Of a DNA stretch of 64,000 nt, positions 53,479 through 63,119 are shown piece by piece. The stretch lies in contig NZ_JASKLS010000020.1 of assembly GCF_030124375.1 (NCBI RefSeq), positions 1 through 64,000 on the forward strand, read 5' to 3'. Within the stretch, counting starts at the first letter, position 1, and the number at the start of each line of letters is the position of its first letter. Origin of the DNA: Sinorhizobium sp. 6-70. Lineage in GTDB: Bacteria > Pseudomonadota > Alphaproteobacteria > Rhizobiales > Rhizobiaceae. A program made the translations under genes and the position numbers. The notes below the pieces were generated by a model, which saw only the letters and a list, made by a program, of their open reading frames with translations, did not search any database and was not told where the DNA came from.

Positions 53479-54936
53479 TCAAGCCAGCTGTGCCGAGCGG
53501 CAGTTTGCTCCGGCGCGTACCTTGGGCCGCAACTGGCTCCAGGGCCTCGCCACTTCAAGATCGCGCGCAACGCGCACGAGTGTGGCTTCGTCACCCATGC
53601 GGCCCACGAGTTGGAGGCCGATAGGCAGGCCGTCAGCACTCATTGCCAAAGGCAGCGAAACCGAGGGATTGCCGGTCACGTTGAATACCCCCAGATGCTG
53701 ATAGAACGCGGCGTCCGCCTCCATGAACTCTTCTGGTGTCAGTTCGGAGGTGACCGTCGAGTACTTGCCCCCATGCGGCACGGCAACCGTCGGCATGGTC
53801 GGCGTCAACAAGAGATCGTATCCGGCGATCGCTTCTCCGACCTCAAGGCGCATTCGCCGGATTGCCTCGTGGAGGTCGGCGGCGTTGGATAGCGGCAAAT
53901 CACGGCCTCGCTCATAGAGCCTGAGGTTCATCGGCTCCAAGGTTGCGGGGCTGATACTACGCCCGATTGCGTGCGCCGCTGCCGCCAGCGAGGTGGCATT
54001 GAGATCTGACATTCCCAGCAAGATCTTGCTGTAGTCGTGCGATTGATAAGGTGGCGCAATTTCCTCGACCTCGTGCCCCATATCCTCGAAAAGGGCTGCG
54101 ATCGCTTGAACAGCCTCCCGGACATCCGCAGCCACGTCGAGCTCGCCCCACCTGGATATCGCCACCCCGACCCGCAAAACGCCGGTCGCTTGCAACAATT
54201 CCTCTCGATATGGCCGGTCCGGCTGGACGATAATGAACGGGTCACCGGGCTGCGGCCCCGCGAATATATCCAGAGCGGCGGCCATATCTCGCACAGAGCG
54301 ACAAACGACAAAGTGTCGGGCAAGGCCAAAGGCGGCATCCTGGTTGTTCGGACCACCCGAGATGCGTCCCCGCGAAGGGTTCAGGCCGACAAGCCCGCAC
54401 CAGGCAGCTGGCGTTCGTATGGAACCGCCACCGTCGCCCGCAGAGGCGATCGGCGTTATCCCAGCGGCCACAGCTGCTGCAGCACCACAAGACGAGCCTC
54501 CGGCAGAACGCTCCGGGTCCCAAGGGTTGCCCGTGATTCCGTTGAGGATCGACTCGCTCAGTCCGGAGGTGCCAAGCTCGGTCGTCGTGGTTCTCCCGAC
54601 GCACCGCAATCCACCGGCTCGCGCGCGACGGATGAAGTTGCTGTCGAAATGGGTGCGGCACCCTTGAAATAGCCGGCTTCCTCTTTCCTGCAGCCGGCCG
54701 GCTTCCGCGGCACCGAGGTCCTTTCTAAGAAACGGCACGCCATTCAAAACGCCGGTGTCCAATCCGGCGACGTTTTCGGCATCGTCGTAGAACTCGATTA
54801 CCGCGTTGATACGGGGGTTCACCTCATTGCAAGCCTCGCGAGCGAGACGAGTGAGCTCGGCTGGCGTCACCTCTTTCGAAGTCACGAGAGATGCCAGACC
54901 GGTAGCGTCGTAACCTACATATTCAGTGAGCTTCAT
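53479..54936 (-). CDS. Amidase signature family hydrolase
   Basis: A 485-residue amidase. The Ser-Ser-Lys triad is present: Lys72 in NGVPFLRKDLG, the GGSSCGAAAAVAAG motif at 147-160 (normally GGSSGGS; a Cys replaces the first following Gly), and the serine in GDGGGSIRTPA near 172. C-terminal NVTGNPSVSLPLAMS is also typical. It starts one base beyond the end of the ABC ATPase gene, so it belongs to that operon and likely hydrolyses the imported amide or peptide-like compound. The substrate is unknown. Confidence 0.92.
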   Translation of the reverse strand: MKLTEYVGYDATGLASLVTSKEVTPAELTRLAREACNEVNPRINAVIEFYDDAENVAGLDTGVLNGVPFLRKDLGAAEAGRLQERGSRLFQGCRTHFDSNFIRRARAGGLRCVGRTTTTELGTSGLSESILNGITGNPWDPERSAGGSSCGAAAAVAAGITPIASAGDGGGSIRTPAAWCGLVGLNPSRGRISGGPNNQDAAFGLARHFVVCRSVRDMAAALDIFAGPQPGDPFIIVQPDRPYREELLQATGVLRVGVAISRWGELDVAADVREAVQAIAALFEDMGHEVEEIAPPYQSHDYSKILLGMSDLNATSLAAAAHAIGRSISPATLEPMNLRLYERGRDLPLSNAADLHEAIRRMRLEVGEAIAGYDLLLTPTMPTVAVPHGGKYSTVTSELTPEEFMEADAAFYQHLGVFNVTGNPSVSLPLAMSADGLPIGLQLVGRMGDEATLVRVARDLEVARPWSQLRPKVRAGANCRSAQLA

Positions 54937-54937
54937 T

Positions 54938-55921
54938 TCAATGATCCAGTTCGTTACCGTCCGGACCGGAGGCCAGAGGATGATGGCAGGCGAAGGCGCG
55001 GCCAGGATCTGCGACCTCGAGCGCTGGGTCGATCTCAGTACAGCGGCGCGTTTTCCAACGGCAGCGTGGCGCGAAGCTGCATCCGCTCGGGCGATCGACG
55101 GGGCTGGGAACTTCACCATCCAGGGTTACGAAGACGCCGCGGTTGCGTGGGTCGAGCGTGGGAACCGCATCGAGCAGCGCCCGGGTATAAGGATGCCTGG
55201 GCGCTGCGAAGACATCCTGCACCCGCCCGCTTTCTACGATGCGGCCCAGGTACATCACGATGATCTGGTCAGCGATATGATCGACCGTACCCAAGTCATG
55301 CGTGATGTAAAGGTAGCTGGTCCCGTGGTGCTCCTGTAAGCTTTTGAGCAGTTTCAAGATCTGCATCCGCACAGAAACATCCAAGGCGGCGGTGGGCTCA
55401 TCGAGGATGAGCAACTTCGGCTCCAGCGCCAGGGCGCGCGCAATCGCGACGCGCTGCATCTGACCGCCAGAAAGCTCGTGCGGATAACGTTCCATATACT
55501 GCCGACCAAGACCGACTTGCTCGAGAAGGGTGACGACCCGATCGGTCAAGGCATTGCCATGCAGATCTGACGACGCCTTCAGCGGTTCTGCTACGAGCGA
55601 GCGAACCTTCATTCTTGGGTTCAACGACGAATGCGGGTTCTGGAAGACGATCCCCAAGCCGCGATCCGGCCGGCGATGCGCTCGATCCGCGATTGGTGCC
55701 GCGGACCTTCCGTCAAACGCCAGCATGCCGGAATCGGCTCCGAGCAGTCCGAGCAGAACCAGGGCGAGCGTACTCTTCCCGGATCCCGACTCGCCAACCA
55801 AAGCAAGAGTCTCACCGGGTTTGATGGAAAAGCTCACCCCATCAAGGGCCTTCAACGGACCCCGTGGGGTCGCGAATGATTTTCGCACGTCGCTGACGGA
55901 CAGAAGCGTTGGATTGGTCAT
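54938..55921 (-). CDS. Peptide/nickel-type ABC transporter ATPase (DppF/OppF-like)
   Basis: A 327-residue ABC ATPase: Walker A GESGSGKSTLALVLLG, signature LSGGQMQRVAIARALALEP, Walker B LLILDEPTAALDV, and the C-terminal oligopeptide extension with a Cys cluster (GCSFAPRCRWKTRRC) found in Opp/Dpp ATPases and thought to bind Fe-S. Start at ATG 55921, overlapping the partner ATPase gene. Confidence 0.95.
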   Translation of the reverse strand: MTNPTLLSVSDVRKSFATPRGPLKALDGVSFSIKPGETLALVGESGSGKSTLALVLLGLLGADSGMLAFDGRSAAPIADRAHRRPDRGLGIVFQNPHSSLNPRMKVRSLVAEPLKASSDLHGNALTDRVVTLLEQVGLGRQYMERYPHELSGGQMQRVAIARALALEPKLLILDEPTAALDVSVRMQILKLLKSLQEHHGTSYLYITHDLGTVDHIADQIIVMYLGRIVESGRVQDVFAAPRHPYTRALLDAVPTLDPRNRGVFVTLDGEVPSPVDRPSGCSFAPRCRWKTRRCTEIDPALEVADPGRAFACHHPLASGPDGNELDH

Positions 55922-56778
55922 GACGCCCCTCCCATGATGATGCTCGGGCCGCATGCCGGTTTTCCTTGAGCTTTGAACGTCTGCTGGCCACGACCAACCG
56001 CTGGGAAGGCTTCGATCAGCCTCTTCGAGTAGGCGTGCTGAGGATTGTCGATGATATCGCTGACAGAGCCGGTCTCGACGATTTCCCCCTCGTACATCAC
56101 CGCAACTCTATCGCAGAGCTGCGATACCACACCGAGATCATGGGTTATGAACAGGATGGTGAGGCCGGCTTCCTTCGCCAGGCGATAAAGCAGCGAGATG
56201 ATCTGGGCCTGCACGGTCACATCGAGGGCCGTGGTCGGTTCGTCAGCGATCAGCAGCTTGGGGCGACAAGCAAGCGCCAGTGCAATCATCACCCGCTGGA
56301 TCTGGCCGCCTGAGAGTTGATGAGGGTATCGACACAGGATGACGTTCGAGTCAGGTAGTTGTACGGACCTTAAGCCCTCGGTAGCCGCCGCGATCGCCTC
56401 TTGCTTTCCGCACGACCTATGGCGCCGAATGATCTCGGTCAGTTGCTGGCCAATCGTGAAGAACGGATTGAGCGAGCGCATCGGGTTTTGAAAGACCATC
56501 GCGACCTGGCCGCCACGCATCTTGTTCAATTCAGCATCCGAACGACCGACAACCTCTTCGCCATCGATGAGGATGCTGCCGCTGACCACGGCCGGCTCCG
56601 GAACCATGCCCAGGCAGGCTGAGGCGGTCATCGACTTTCCGGAACCCGACTCGCCCACGAGGCCCAATATTTGCCCCGCCTGGATCTGAAGGTCGACGCC
56701 ACGCAGGATGCGCGTGTCTCTGACCAAACCGGGAAACGTCACGTCGAGGCCGGTTATGTCAAGAATCGATCTTGTCAT
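55918..56778 (-). CDS. Peptide/nickel-type ABC transporter ATPase (DppD/OppD-like)
   Basis: A 286-residue ABC ATPase. It has Walker A GLVGESGSGKSMTASACLG, signature LSGGQIQRVMIALALACRP and Walker B LLIADEPTTALDV. ATG 56778 overlaps the preceding permease stop. The C-terminal extension is shorter than in its DppF partner and lacks the Cys cluster, so the usual DppD tail appears truncated. Confidence 0.93.
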   Translation of the reverse strand: MTRSILDITGLDVTFPGLVRDTRILRGVDLQIQAGQILGLVGESGSGKSMTASACLGMVPEPAVVSGSILIDGEEVVGRSDAELNKMRGGQVAMVFQNPMRSLNPFFTIGQQLTEIIRRHRSCGKQEAIAAATEGLRSVQLPDSNVILCRYPHQLSGGQIQRVMIALALACRPKLLIADEPTTALDVTVQAQIISLLYRLAKEAGLTILFITHDLGVVSQLCDRVAVMYEGEIVETGSVSDIIDNPQHAYSKRLIEAFPAVGRGQQTFKAQGKPACGPSIIMGGAS

Positions 56779-57662
56779 GCCCGGCGCCCCTGTTTCGGAT
56801 CGAGGATATCCCTCAGGCCGTCTCCGACGAGATTGACTGCCAGGACCGTGAGAAATATCGCAAGCCCAGGGCTGACAGCGGTCCACCAATGATCGAGGAA
56901 CTGCGTGCGTGCCTCCGCAGCCATCAAGCCCCATTCGACGGCGGGCGGACGCGCGCCCAGTCCGATGAAGCTAAGGGAGGCTGCTGCCAGGATGGCATAT
57001 CCGAAATCCATCGAGGCCTGGACGATGACTGGGGTGAGTGAGTTCGGCAGAACGTGGCGCAGCATGATGCGAGGATGGCTGACGCCCATTGTCCACGCCG
57101 CGTCTATGAAGAGCTCCTTGCGAACGCGCAGAACGGCGCCGCGCATGATGCGCGCATACCAGGGAAACCAAGAGATCGCCAGCGCAACGACCGTGTTCTC
57201 CAACCCTGGTCCCAACACCGCGGTGATCGCAATCGGGAGAAGCAGCGGCGGAAATGCCAGGAAGACGTCGGATATCCGCATGAGGATCGTATCGACGATA
57301 CCTCCGAAGTAGCCCGCGAGCATTCCAACGGGCAAGCCGAGCAGGATGGCGATCGCGACCACGCTGAAACCGACGGTAAGGGAGGTGCTCGCCCCGTGCA
57401 GCACGCGGGAGAAGATGTCTCTCCCGAATTTGTCCGTGCCCATCAAATGCTCAGCACTTGGCGCCGAGAACTTACTCCCCATCGCAATCTCTGTCGGCGA
57501 ATAGGGTGCGATCCAATGCGCGGCCAGGGCACTCGCCACGATCAAACAGAGCAACATGGCTCCGGCGACGAAGAGCTTATTGTCAGCCGCAAATACGATC
57601 GTTCGCAGCCGCCAACTTACCCGACCGGACGACCGGTCATGTTCCAAAAGAGTTCCGCTCAT
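56775..57662 (-). CDS. ABC transporter permease (DppC/OppC-like)
   Basis: A 295-residue permease with the DppC-specific N-terminal region, HLMGTDKFGRDIFSRVLHGA near 75-95, and the ABC permease EAA-type loop (SHPRIMLRHVLPNSLTPVIV). About six membrane segments. Overlaps both neighbours by four bases. Confidence 0.95.
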   Translation of the reverse strand: MSGTLLEHDRSSGRVSWRLRTIVFAADNKLFVAGAMLLCLIVASALAAHWIAPYSPTEIAMGSKFSAPSAEHLMGTDKFGRDIFSRVLHGASTSLTVGFSVVAIAILLGLPVGMLAGYFGGIVDTILMRISDVFLAFPPLLLPIAITAVLGPGLENTVVALAISWFPWYARIMRGAVLRVRKELFIDAAWTMGVSHPRIMLRHVLPNSLTPVIVQASMDFGYAILAAASLSFIGLGARPPAVEWGLMAAEARTQFLDHWWTAVSPGLAIFLTVLAVNLVGDGLRDILDPKQGRRA

Positions 57663-58687
57663 GATGTCCGAAGCCTCGGGTCAACTACCGCGTAGAGAAG
57701 GTCGACGACCAGATTTATGGTGAGATACAGGCCAGCCAGAAACAGCGTCGTTCCGATAGCCGCGGGGAAGTCGTTCTCGATCAAGGAGAAAACCAGGAAG
57801 CCACCCAATCCAGGCCAGTCGAAGATGAATTCGACGACGATCGCCCCACTCAGCAGATTGCCGTAGGTCAATCCGATCACGGTCAATATGGGGATAAGCG
57901 TGGCCTTCAGCGCGTGACGATAGTAAATCGATGACCGAGGTAGCCCATAGGCAAAGGCGGTTCTTATGTATCCTTCCTTCAGCACCTCGACCATCATGTT
58001 CCTGGTAATTCTGACGACAGTCGCCAGGAGCAATATCGTCAAGGTCGCGAGCGGCAGAGCAAGATGGGCAAGCGCGCTCATAAACCCCGCCCAGTTGCCT
58101 GTCAGCAGAGCGTCGAGGAGATAGAAGCGCGTTATCGGCTCGATTGGCGCATCGATTGCTACGACAGGGTCGATCCGCCCCTGGAGGGGCAGCCATTTCA
58201 GAACGCCGAAAAACACAAGCTGAAGCACGATTGCGAGCATGAACGAGGGGATTGCCACGCCCGCGACGGCAACCGCTCTTGCAACATTGTCTATGGCGGA
58301 GTTCTGCCGCACCGCTGAAAGTACGCCCAACGGTATTCCGAGGAGCATCACGAGAAGGATCGCAAGGGTGGTCAATTCGAGAGTTGCGCCAACCCTATTG
58401 GCGATCTCTGTTATTACCGGCTGCCCCGTGCGAAGACTGTTGCCGAAATCACCGCGGGCGATCTGGGCAACGTAGTCAACGTATTGAACAAGAAGGGGCT
58501 TATTCAAGCCCAACTCTTCCTCGGCCTTGGCGAGTTGCGCCGCGGTCGGGTGTCCGCCAAGCATCAACTCGGCTGGAGAGCCGGGAAGAACCCGGCTCAA
58601 AATGAACATGATGGTCACCACACCGAGGATGATGATCGCCATCAGCATGAGGCGCTGAACCACGGTCTTCACCAGACTATACTCCAC
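57659..58687 (-). CDS. ABC transporter permease (DppB/OppB-like)
   Basis: A 342-residue permease of the DppB type with an initial helix (VQRLMLMAIIILGVVTIMFI), RVLPGSPAELMLGG, GDFGNSLRTGQPVITEIANR, and the EAA-type loop YGLPRSSIYYRHALKATLIP. It forms the channel with the DppC-like subunit. It follows the binding-protein gene by 27 bases. Confidence 0.95.
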   Translation of the reverse strand: MEYSLVKTVVQRLMLMAIIILGVVTIMFILSRVLPGSPAELMLGGHPTAAQLAKAEEELGLNKPLLVQYVDYVAQIARGDFGNSLRTGQPVITEIANRVGATLELTTLAILLVMLLGIPLGVLSAVRQNSAIDNVARAVAVAGVAIPSFMLAIVLQLVFFGVLKWLPLQGRIDPVVAIDAPIEPITRFYLLDALLTGNWAGFMSALAHLALPLATLTILLLATVVRITRNMMVEVLKEGYIRTAFAYGLPRSSIYYRHALKATLIPILTVIGLTYGNLLSGAIVVEFIFDWPGLGGFLVFSLIENDFPAAIGTTLFLAGLYLTINLVVDLLYAVVDPRLRTS

Positions 58688-58714
58688 TTAAAAGTTGTGG
58701 CCTCTGATGCGCAG

Positions 58715-60253
58715 CTATTGCTTCAGCGACAGATCATAGACGAACAGCGTTTCGTATGCTGGATTGAGGCTGCTCTCCATTCCCTGGATGTTGGAGGAAT
58801 AGGCATAGGCGCGCTCACCATCCGCGGCGAAGATCGCTGGAGCGTCTTTCATAAGAAGATCTTGAGCCTTGACGTAGTCCTGTGCCGAAGCCTTCAGATC
58901 GACTCCCTCTGCGGCCATAGCCTCGTCGACGAGAGAGTCGAACGTAGCGTTTGCGTAATAGGAGTAGTTGAAAGACACGTTCTTCTGCGTCCGGTAGCAG
59001 GAGTAGAGCCAGTCGGACGGCGTCGCATAAGCCGGCCACCACAGATTGTGGGTCATGTTGAACGAAGTTTCGAGCTTTCTAAGCTTCTCGTTGAGGGTGC
59101 CTTGCGATTGAAAGGGCACGAGCTCGACTTCCACGCCCACTTCGGCTGCAGCTTGCTGGAACAGTTCCATTGCATCTGCATATTCCTGCCGGCCAGTCTG
59201 ATAGGCGGCCGTGATCTTCCAATCCTTCTTTGGAACGCCGGATTCTTCCAGAAGTCTAAGAGCTTCAGCTGGGTCGTACGTTGGCATTTCGTACGTGCCA
59301 TGTCCCCACATCGTAACGGGCAACGGGCCAACGGGACGGCTCGCGCGACCGTTCCAGACGTTCTCGATGATGATATCGGAGTTCCACAGGCGCGTGAGCG
59401 CCTGGCGGAACTTCAAGTTATCGGTCGGGTATTTCTGGGTATTGAGCGGGAAGAAGAAATTGCGCCAACTGGTGCCTGCTGCGATGGCAACGTTTTCCGA
59501 TTCCTCGAGCGATGTCATCTGGCTCGTCGAAACGACGGTGACGACGTTTTCCTGCGACTTCACCATCTGGACACGCGTCGACGGTTCGAAGACGGTCGTC
59601 TGGATGACGCGATCAATCTGACCGGGTTTCCAGCCGCCCCAATAATCGTCGAACTTTTCCAGCACCGCCAATTTGCCAGGGTCGAACTTCGACAGCTTGT
59701 AGGGGCCGGTACCAATCGCGTTTCCGGCTTGCATCCAATCATGGCCTTTGTCGATGGCGGCTGGCGCAATGATGTACGACCCGTACTGTGCACTCGCCAC
59801 GAGGTCGAAGGCGATCGGTGCGGAGAACTGAAACACGGCCGTCAACTCGTCGGGTGTTTCAACGTCCGTGAGGTTGGACCAGAGAAAGGCTGCGCCTTTC
59901 CCGAGATCTCGGGTGTAAAGCATCGACTTCTTGACTGCGGCGGAATCGAACGAAGAGCCATCCTGGAACTTCACGCCGCTCCGCAGTTTGACGGTCCAGG
60001 TTTTCCCACCGTTCGCCTTCTCCCAGGCAACAGCGAGGCGCGGCTGTACCTTTCCGTCCTTATAGAAAGTCAACGTCTCGTAGACGTTCCCAAGCATCAA
60101 CGTCTCCAGGTCATATCCGGAGGCGGGATCGATGTCTTTGTACACGTCCGCGTTGGCCCAGGTCAGCGTGTTCGCCGCCATGGCTTGTTGCGTCATCAGC
60201 ATAGCCGCGCCCGCAAGCGCAGCAGTGAAAATTGGTCTCGCGTAGTTTCGCAT
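58715..60253 (-). CDS. ABC transporter substrate-binding protein (peptide/nickel type, SBP family 5)
   Basis: A 512-residue periplasmic binding protein with a Sec signal peptide (cleavage after AMA, about residue 27). Family 5 landmarks are LETLMLGNVYETLTFYKDGK, LAVAWEKANGGKTWTVKLRS, VKFQDGSSFDSAAVKKSM, GTGPYKL and a C-terminal NPAYETLFVYDL. AGGGGA precedes the ATG. It is the first gene of the operon with two permeases, two ATPases and an amidase. Ligand unknown; the amidase suggests an amide, opine or peptide-like compound. Confidence 0.93.
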   Translation of the reverse strand: MRNYARPIFTAALAGAAMLMTQQAMAANTLTWANADVYKDIDPASGYDLETLMLGNVYETLTFYKDGKVQPRLAVAWEKANGGKTWTVKLRSGVKFQDGSSFDSAAVKKSMLYTRDLGKGAAFLWSNLTDVETPDELTAVFQFSAPIAFDLVASAQYGSYIIAPAAIDKGHDWMQAGNAIGTGPYKLSKFDPGKLAVLEKFDDYWGGWKPGQIDRVIQTTVFEPSTRVQMVKSQENVVTVVSTSQMTSLEESENVAIAAGTSWRNFFFPLNTQKYPTDNLKFRQALTRLWNSDIIIENVWNGRASRPVGPLPVTMWGHGTYEMPTYDPAEALRLLEESGVPKKDWKITAAYQTGRQEYADAMELFQQAAAEVGVEVELVPFQSQGTLNEKLRKLETSFNMTHNLWWPAYATPSDWLYSCYRTQKNVSFNYSYYANATFDSLVDEAMAAEGVDLKASAQDYVKAQDLLMKDAPAIFAADGERAYAYSSNIQGMESSLNPAYETLFVYDLSLKQ

Positions 60254-60946
60254 GTCGTTCCCCTGTTCGGTCCACGTTGTAATTATCCAAAACCAGAACA
60301 ATGTTTCATTAATAGAGTGTGCCGGCAGAGTCAATGGGCATCTCCAGGCGTGCGGTCGGTCCGCTGCCTTGTCCCGATCTGACCCTGAAATCTCCCGCGA
60401 GCTAGGAGGCCGGATCGACCTTAGCCGCCGGCAAGTTGAAGGCTCGGGCCATTGAGTGAGGTCAACAATCGGTGGCAGTGATGCTGCACACACCAACCCT
60501 TGATGCTGCCAGCCGATAAGCCGTGCCACTTGTGGGGCATTCGACACAGCATTCGGGGAGATAGTGATCTTTTGCGAAGCCTGAGGCATCATTACGATTG
60601 TGCCGCTCGATGCCTTTGAGCGCCGGGTTGAGTATGCTGACGATTGGCCGATCACATGCACCCGGCTCAGTCATGTTCGGCGATGGCGTCGATCGGGTCC
60701 GCAATCGCTCTTTCCGCCATTCGACCGATTTCCATCGGTGATGATGTGGAACGGCTTCTTTCTCCGGGGCATTGTCGCAGACGCCCGTGAGAAGGTTGCC
60801 GGCCGCCAACGCCCTAGCCAGAAACGTTCCTCAGGCCTGCTGCAAAAAAGGCGTAGAGGCGGCTCGAAAAGTGCGAAAAATTAAATTCAGTGATGGGGAC
60901 AATTCCTCGCTTCGCTTGGCAGGCAGGGCCCCGTTGACTCGGGAGT
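60254..60946. other. Intergenic region with an ectC relic
   Basis: It should contain the ABC operon promoter (minus strand). The only recognisable coding trace is the ectC fragment. A plus-strand TGGCAG-N5-CTGCA at about 60472-60488 has -24/-12 spacing, but no upstream NifA site and no gene to drive. Confidence 0.5.
60585..60660 (-). pseudogene. ectC 3' fragment
   Basis: The minus strand encodes SILNPALKGIERHNRNDASG, matching SVFNPPLKGTERHNLNDTSG at the C-terminus of the ectoine synthase at 43354-43740. About 55 bases are roughly 80 percent identical in DNA. The rest of the gene is missing, so it is a dead partial copy. Confidence 0.7.
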
Positions 60947-60962
60947 TGTCGAGTTCGCGACA
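60947..60962 (+). promoter_or_regulatory. NifA upstream activator sequence
   Basis: TGT-N10-ACA (tgtcgagttcgcgaca), an exact match to the NifA-binding consensus, 86 bases upstream of a -24/-12 element, which is normal spacing. Confidence 0.65.
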
Positions 60963-61047
60963 CAACATTGTTTCCCGTCGTCCTGGCACACTCGCATCTA
61001 TGCCATTGATTAGAAGCAGAACAGCTCTTCGGGCAGTTGATCCAAAT

Positions 61048-61062
61048 TGGCACAAAATTTGA
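61048..61062 (+). promoter_or_regulatory. Sigma54-type promoter of the ATP-grasp gene
   Basis: tggcacaaaatttga: TGGCAC, five bases, TTGA. The GG and G are ten bases apart as required; the usual -12 GC is GA, so it is a slightly weak element. It lies about 130 bases before the ATP-grasp start. Confidence 0.6.
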
Positions 61063-61193
61063 CTCTCCTGTTGCGAGGCAGCGAACAGCCGGCAAGTTTC
61101 CACGTCGTAAAATTTCTCGCATCGACTGAGTCTGGCAGGACTGGTGCAGACGGCTTCTGTTCGGCTGCCACAGGGCCAATTTGGAGTTAACCG

Positions 61194-62489
61194 TTGATGG
61201 TAAGGAAAGCAGCACTCATCTTGGTTGAAGGAAATAGAACGGGGACTAGTGAGCTCTACGTCCGAGCGGCCCAGCGCCTTGGCCTTCATCCAATCACACT
61301 GTCGGCTGATCCGGCTCAGTACGGCTATCTTGCGGCAGAAGGAATTGAGGCAATCCGTGTGGACACCAACAACCTAGACGAGCTAATCGGCGAGTGTTCC
61401 AGGTTAAGCGCAACCTATGACATTGCTGGTATTACGTGCGCTAGGGAAAAATTCTATGCGACAGTTGGCAAGCTCTGCCGGTATTTCGATCTACCGGGAC
61501 CGAACCCCGCATCCATTGAACAGTGCTGCGACAAATTTGCTCAACGTCAGCTCCTCGCAAACGCTCGAGTTCCAGTACCTGCTTATCGCGTGGCAGAGAA
61601 TGCGGCGGACGTAGAACGCTTTGCTGCTGAAATTGGGCTGCCGGTTATTCTCAAGCCAACGGCAGGTAGCGGCAGCATCGGTGTTCGATTGTGCCGCAAC
61701 GTCAACGAGTTAGCCGAACATACCAAATATCTGTTAGAGGGGAGGGACATATGGCGAACGTCGCCGCGGGTATTGGTCGAAGAATTTGCACAAGGGCCTT
61801 ATTATAGCGTTGACATAATGGGAAATGAAATCGTGGGGGTTGCCGCTGCCGACTTCGGGCCTCCACCACATTTCATCTTTCATGAGTTCACCCTGCCGGC
61901 TCGACTGACCGAAAACGAGCACGCGCATATCGCCGATGTTTCGAGGAACTGCTTGCGAGCTCTGGGCCTTGGCTGGGGACCAACTAATATTGAACTCCGT
62001 TGGACGAAGATTGGCCCAGTAGTCATTGAAGTCAATCCGCGTCTTGCCGGCACGCCGGACCCCCAACTCGTTCAGGCTGCCTATGGTATCGATCTCATCA
62101 CCGAGCACATCAAGCTTGTCATCGGTCAAGAATGCAATTTGCGCAGAAGACATTCCCAGACTGCAGCGGCCCGGTTCCTCGTTCCTGATCGCGATGGCAC
62201 CCTCGATTGGATCGAAGGTGGCCTTCAGGCGGAGGCCGTACCGGGTGTCACAGAGGTCAAACTGTATGTTGAACCCAAGACGCCGATCGTCGCCAAAGGC
62301 GATGATCGAGATTGGATCGGACATGTCATTGCGGGTTCAGCCAATTTTGAGCGGACCGAGGCGACACTTCAGCGTGCCGTCGACTTAATCAGCTGGTCGA
62401 TAACACCAAATCCGCCCGCTGGCGAAAAGAACCATTCTTCGGTTCCTCACCTCCCTGCATCTTTTGACGTAGCAGTTGGTAAGATGTGA
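61194..62489 (+). CDS. ATP-grasp ligase under NifA-type control
   Basis: A 431-residue ATP-grasp enzyme, a family that joins a carboxylate to an amine or thiol through an acyl-phosphate. The N-terminal domain (1-110) is PurK/BacD-like, with CDKFAQRQLLANARVPVPAY at the entry to the grasp fold. ATP binding is seen at VILKPTAGSGSIGV (Lys153) and the metal site at VIEVNPRLAG (Glu278, Asn280). The end (from about 395) is variable. Such solo proteins make dipeptides or amino-acid conjugates. A NifA site and -24/-12 element upstream imply expression with nitrogen fixation. Substrates unknown. Confidence 0.85.
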   Translation: MMVRKAALILVEGNRTGTSELYVRAAQRLGLHPITLSADPAQYGYLAAEGIEAIRVDTNNLDELIGECSRLSATYDIAGITCAREKFYATVGKLCRYFDLPGPNPASIEQCCDKFAQRQLLANARVPVPAYRVAENAADVERFAAEIGLPVILKPTAGSGSIGVRLCRNVNELAEHTKYLLEGRDIWRTSPRVLVEEFAQGPYYSVDIMGNEIVGVAAADFGPPPHFIFHEFTLPARLTENEHAHIADVSRNCLRALGLGWGPTNIELRWTKIGPVVIEVNPRLAGTPDPQLVQAAYGIDLITEHIKLVIGQECNLRRRHSQTAAARFLVPDRDGTLDWIEGGLQAEAVPGVTEVKLYVEPKTPIVAKGDDRDWIGHVIAGSANFERTEATLQRAVDLISWSITPNPPAGEKNHSSVPHLPASFDVAVGKM

Positions 62490-62940
62490 TGGTCTCCAAA
62501 CATTGGTTTAATTGAGTGCGAGAGAGACACATCCCATCCGGACACGAGCCTTCACTATAGATTTGGCAGTCTGCGATGCTCGCCTTCTGAGGCGTCGAAG
62601 ACGGCACCATTGGTGGCGTGTAGGGCATCTGTAGGCCGCCATTCGGGCGGTCGCACAGCAGCGCTACATGGCCAAGAGAGGATAATGCCTCCAATCACGA
62701 TGGGTGACACCAGGTATGGCTCCCTTGTTGGACTAAACCTTCGCACGAACATATTTTCTGGTGATCCAAACAGCCAGGATGCTTGGTCTCGCCCGTCACG
62801 GTGTCGTCTTCGAACGGTACGAGGGAATGGCCACAGGACATCTTCTAGGGGGCATCCCGAAGTCGGTTCATCATCGCAGTCAAGATCGGTCATAGCCGTG
62901 AGCGTCTGCTCGACGGACATCCGACACCTTCTGTCCGCAT
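62490..62940. other. Intergenic region
   Basis: No gene recognised. Open frames on both strands (for example 62555-62920 minus) show no family and no good ribosome binding site. Confidence 0.45.
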
Positions 62941-62956
62941 TGTCGGGTCTGTAACA
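62941..62956 (+). promoter_or_regulatory. NifA upstream activator sequence
   Basis: tgtcgggtctgtaaca is an exact TGT-N10-ACA, about 93 bases before the -24/-12 element of the NifX-associated gene. Confidence 0.7.
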
Positions 62957-63048
62957 TAAGCCCGTTTAGCCGATCTCGTACTCCACCCCTCGGTTTAAGT
63001 AGCTGAAAAGTAAGCAAAACAGGACATTTTTGGCGCGACCGGTGCATT

Positions 63049-63063
63049 TGGCACAAGTTTTGT
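63049..63063 (+). promoter_or_regulatory. Sigma54-type promoter of the NifX-associated gene
   Basis: tggcacaagttttgt: TGGCAC, five bases, TTGT, with GG and G correctly spaced (GT instead of GC at -12). It closely resembles the element at 61048. Confidence 0.65.
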
Positions 63064-63119
63064 CTTCATCAATCGCAAGAGCATAACGCTACCGACGTCG
63101 GGAGCCGCCGACCGACATT

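Noticed and set aside
58484..60382. Plus-strand frame of more than 600 codons across the ABC binding protein
   Set aside because: It is the antisense of a well-supported binding-protein gene; no family resemblance.
60472..60488. TGGCAG-N5-CTGCA with -24/-12 spacing
   Set aside because: No NifA site upstream, and the only coding trace downstream is a minus-strand ectC fragment, so there is no gene for it to drive.
62389..62694. Minus-strand frame with a Cys-containing segment overlapping the ATP-grasp end
   Set aside because: It overlaps the end of a real gene by about 100 bases, lacks a ribosome binding site and matches no family.
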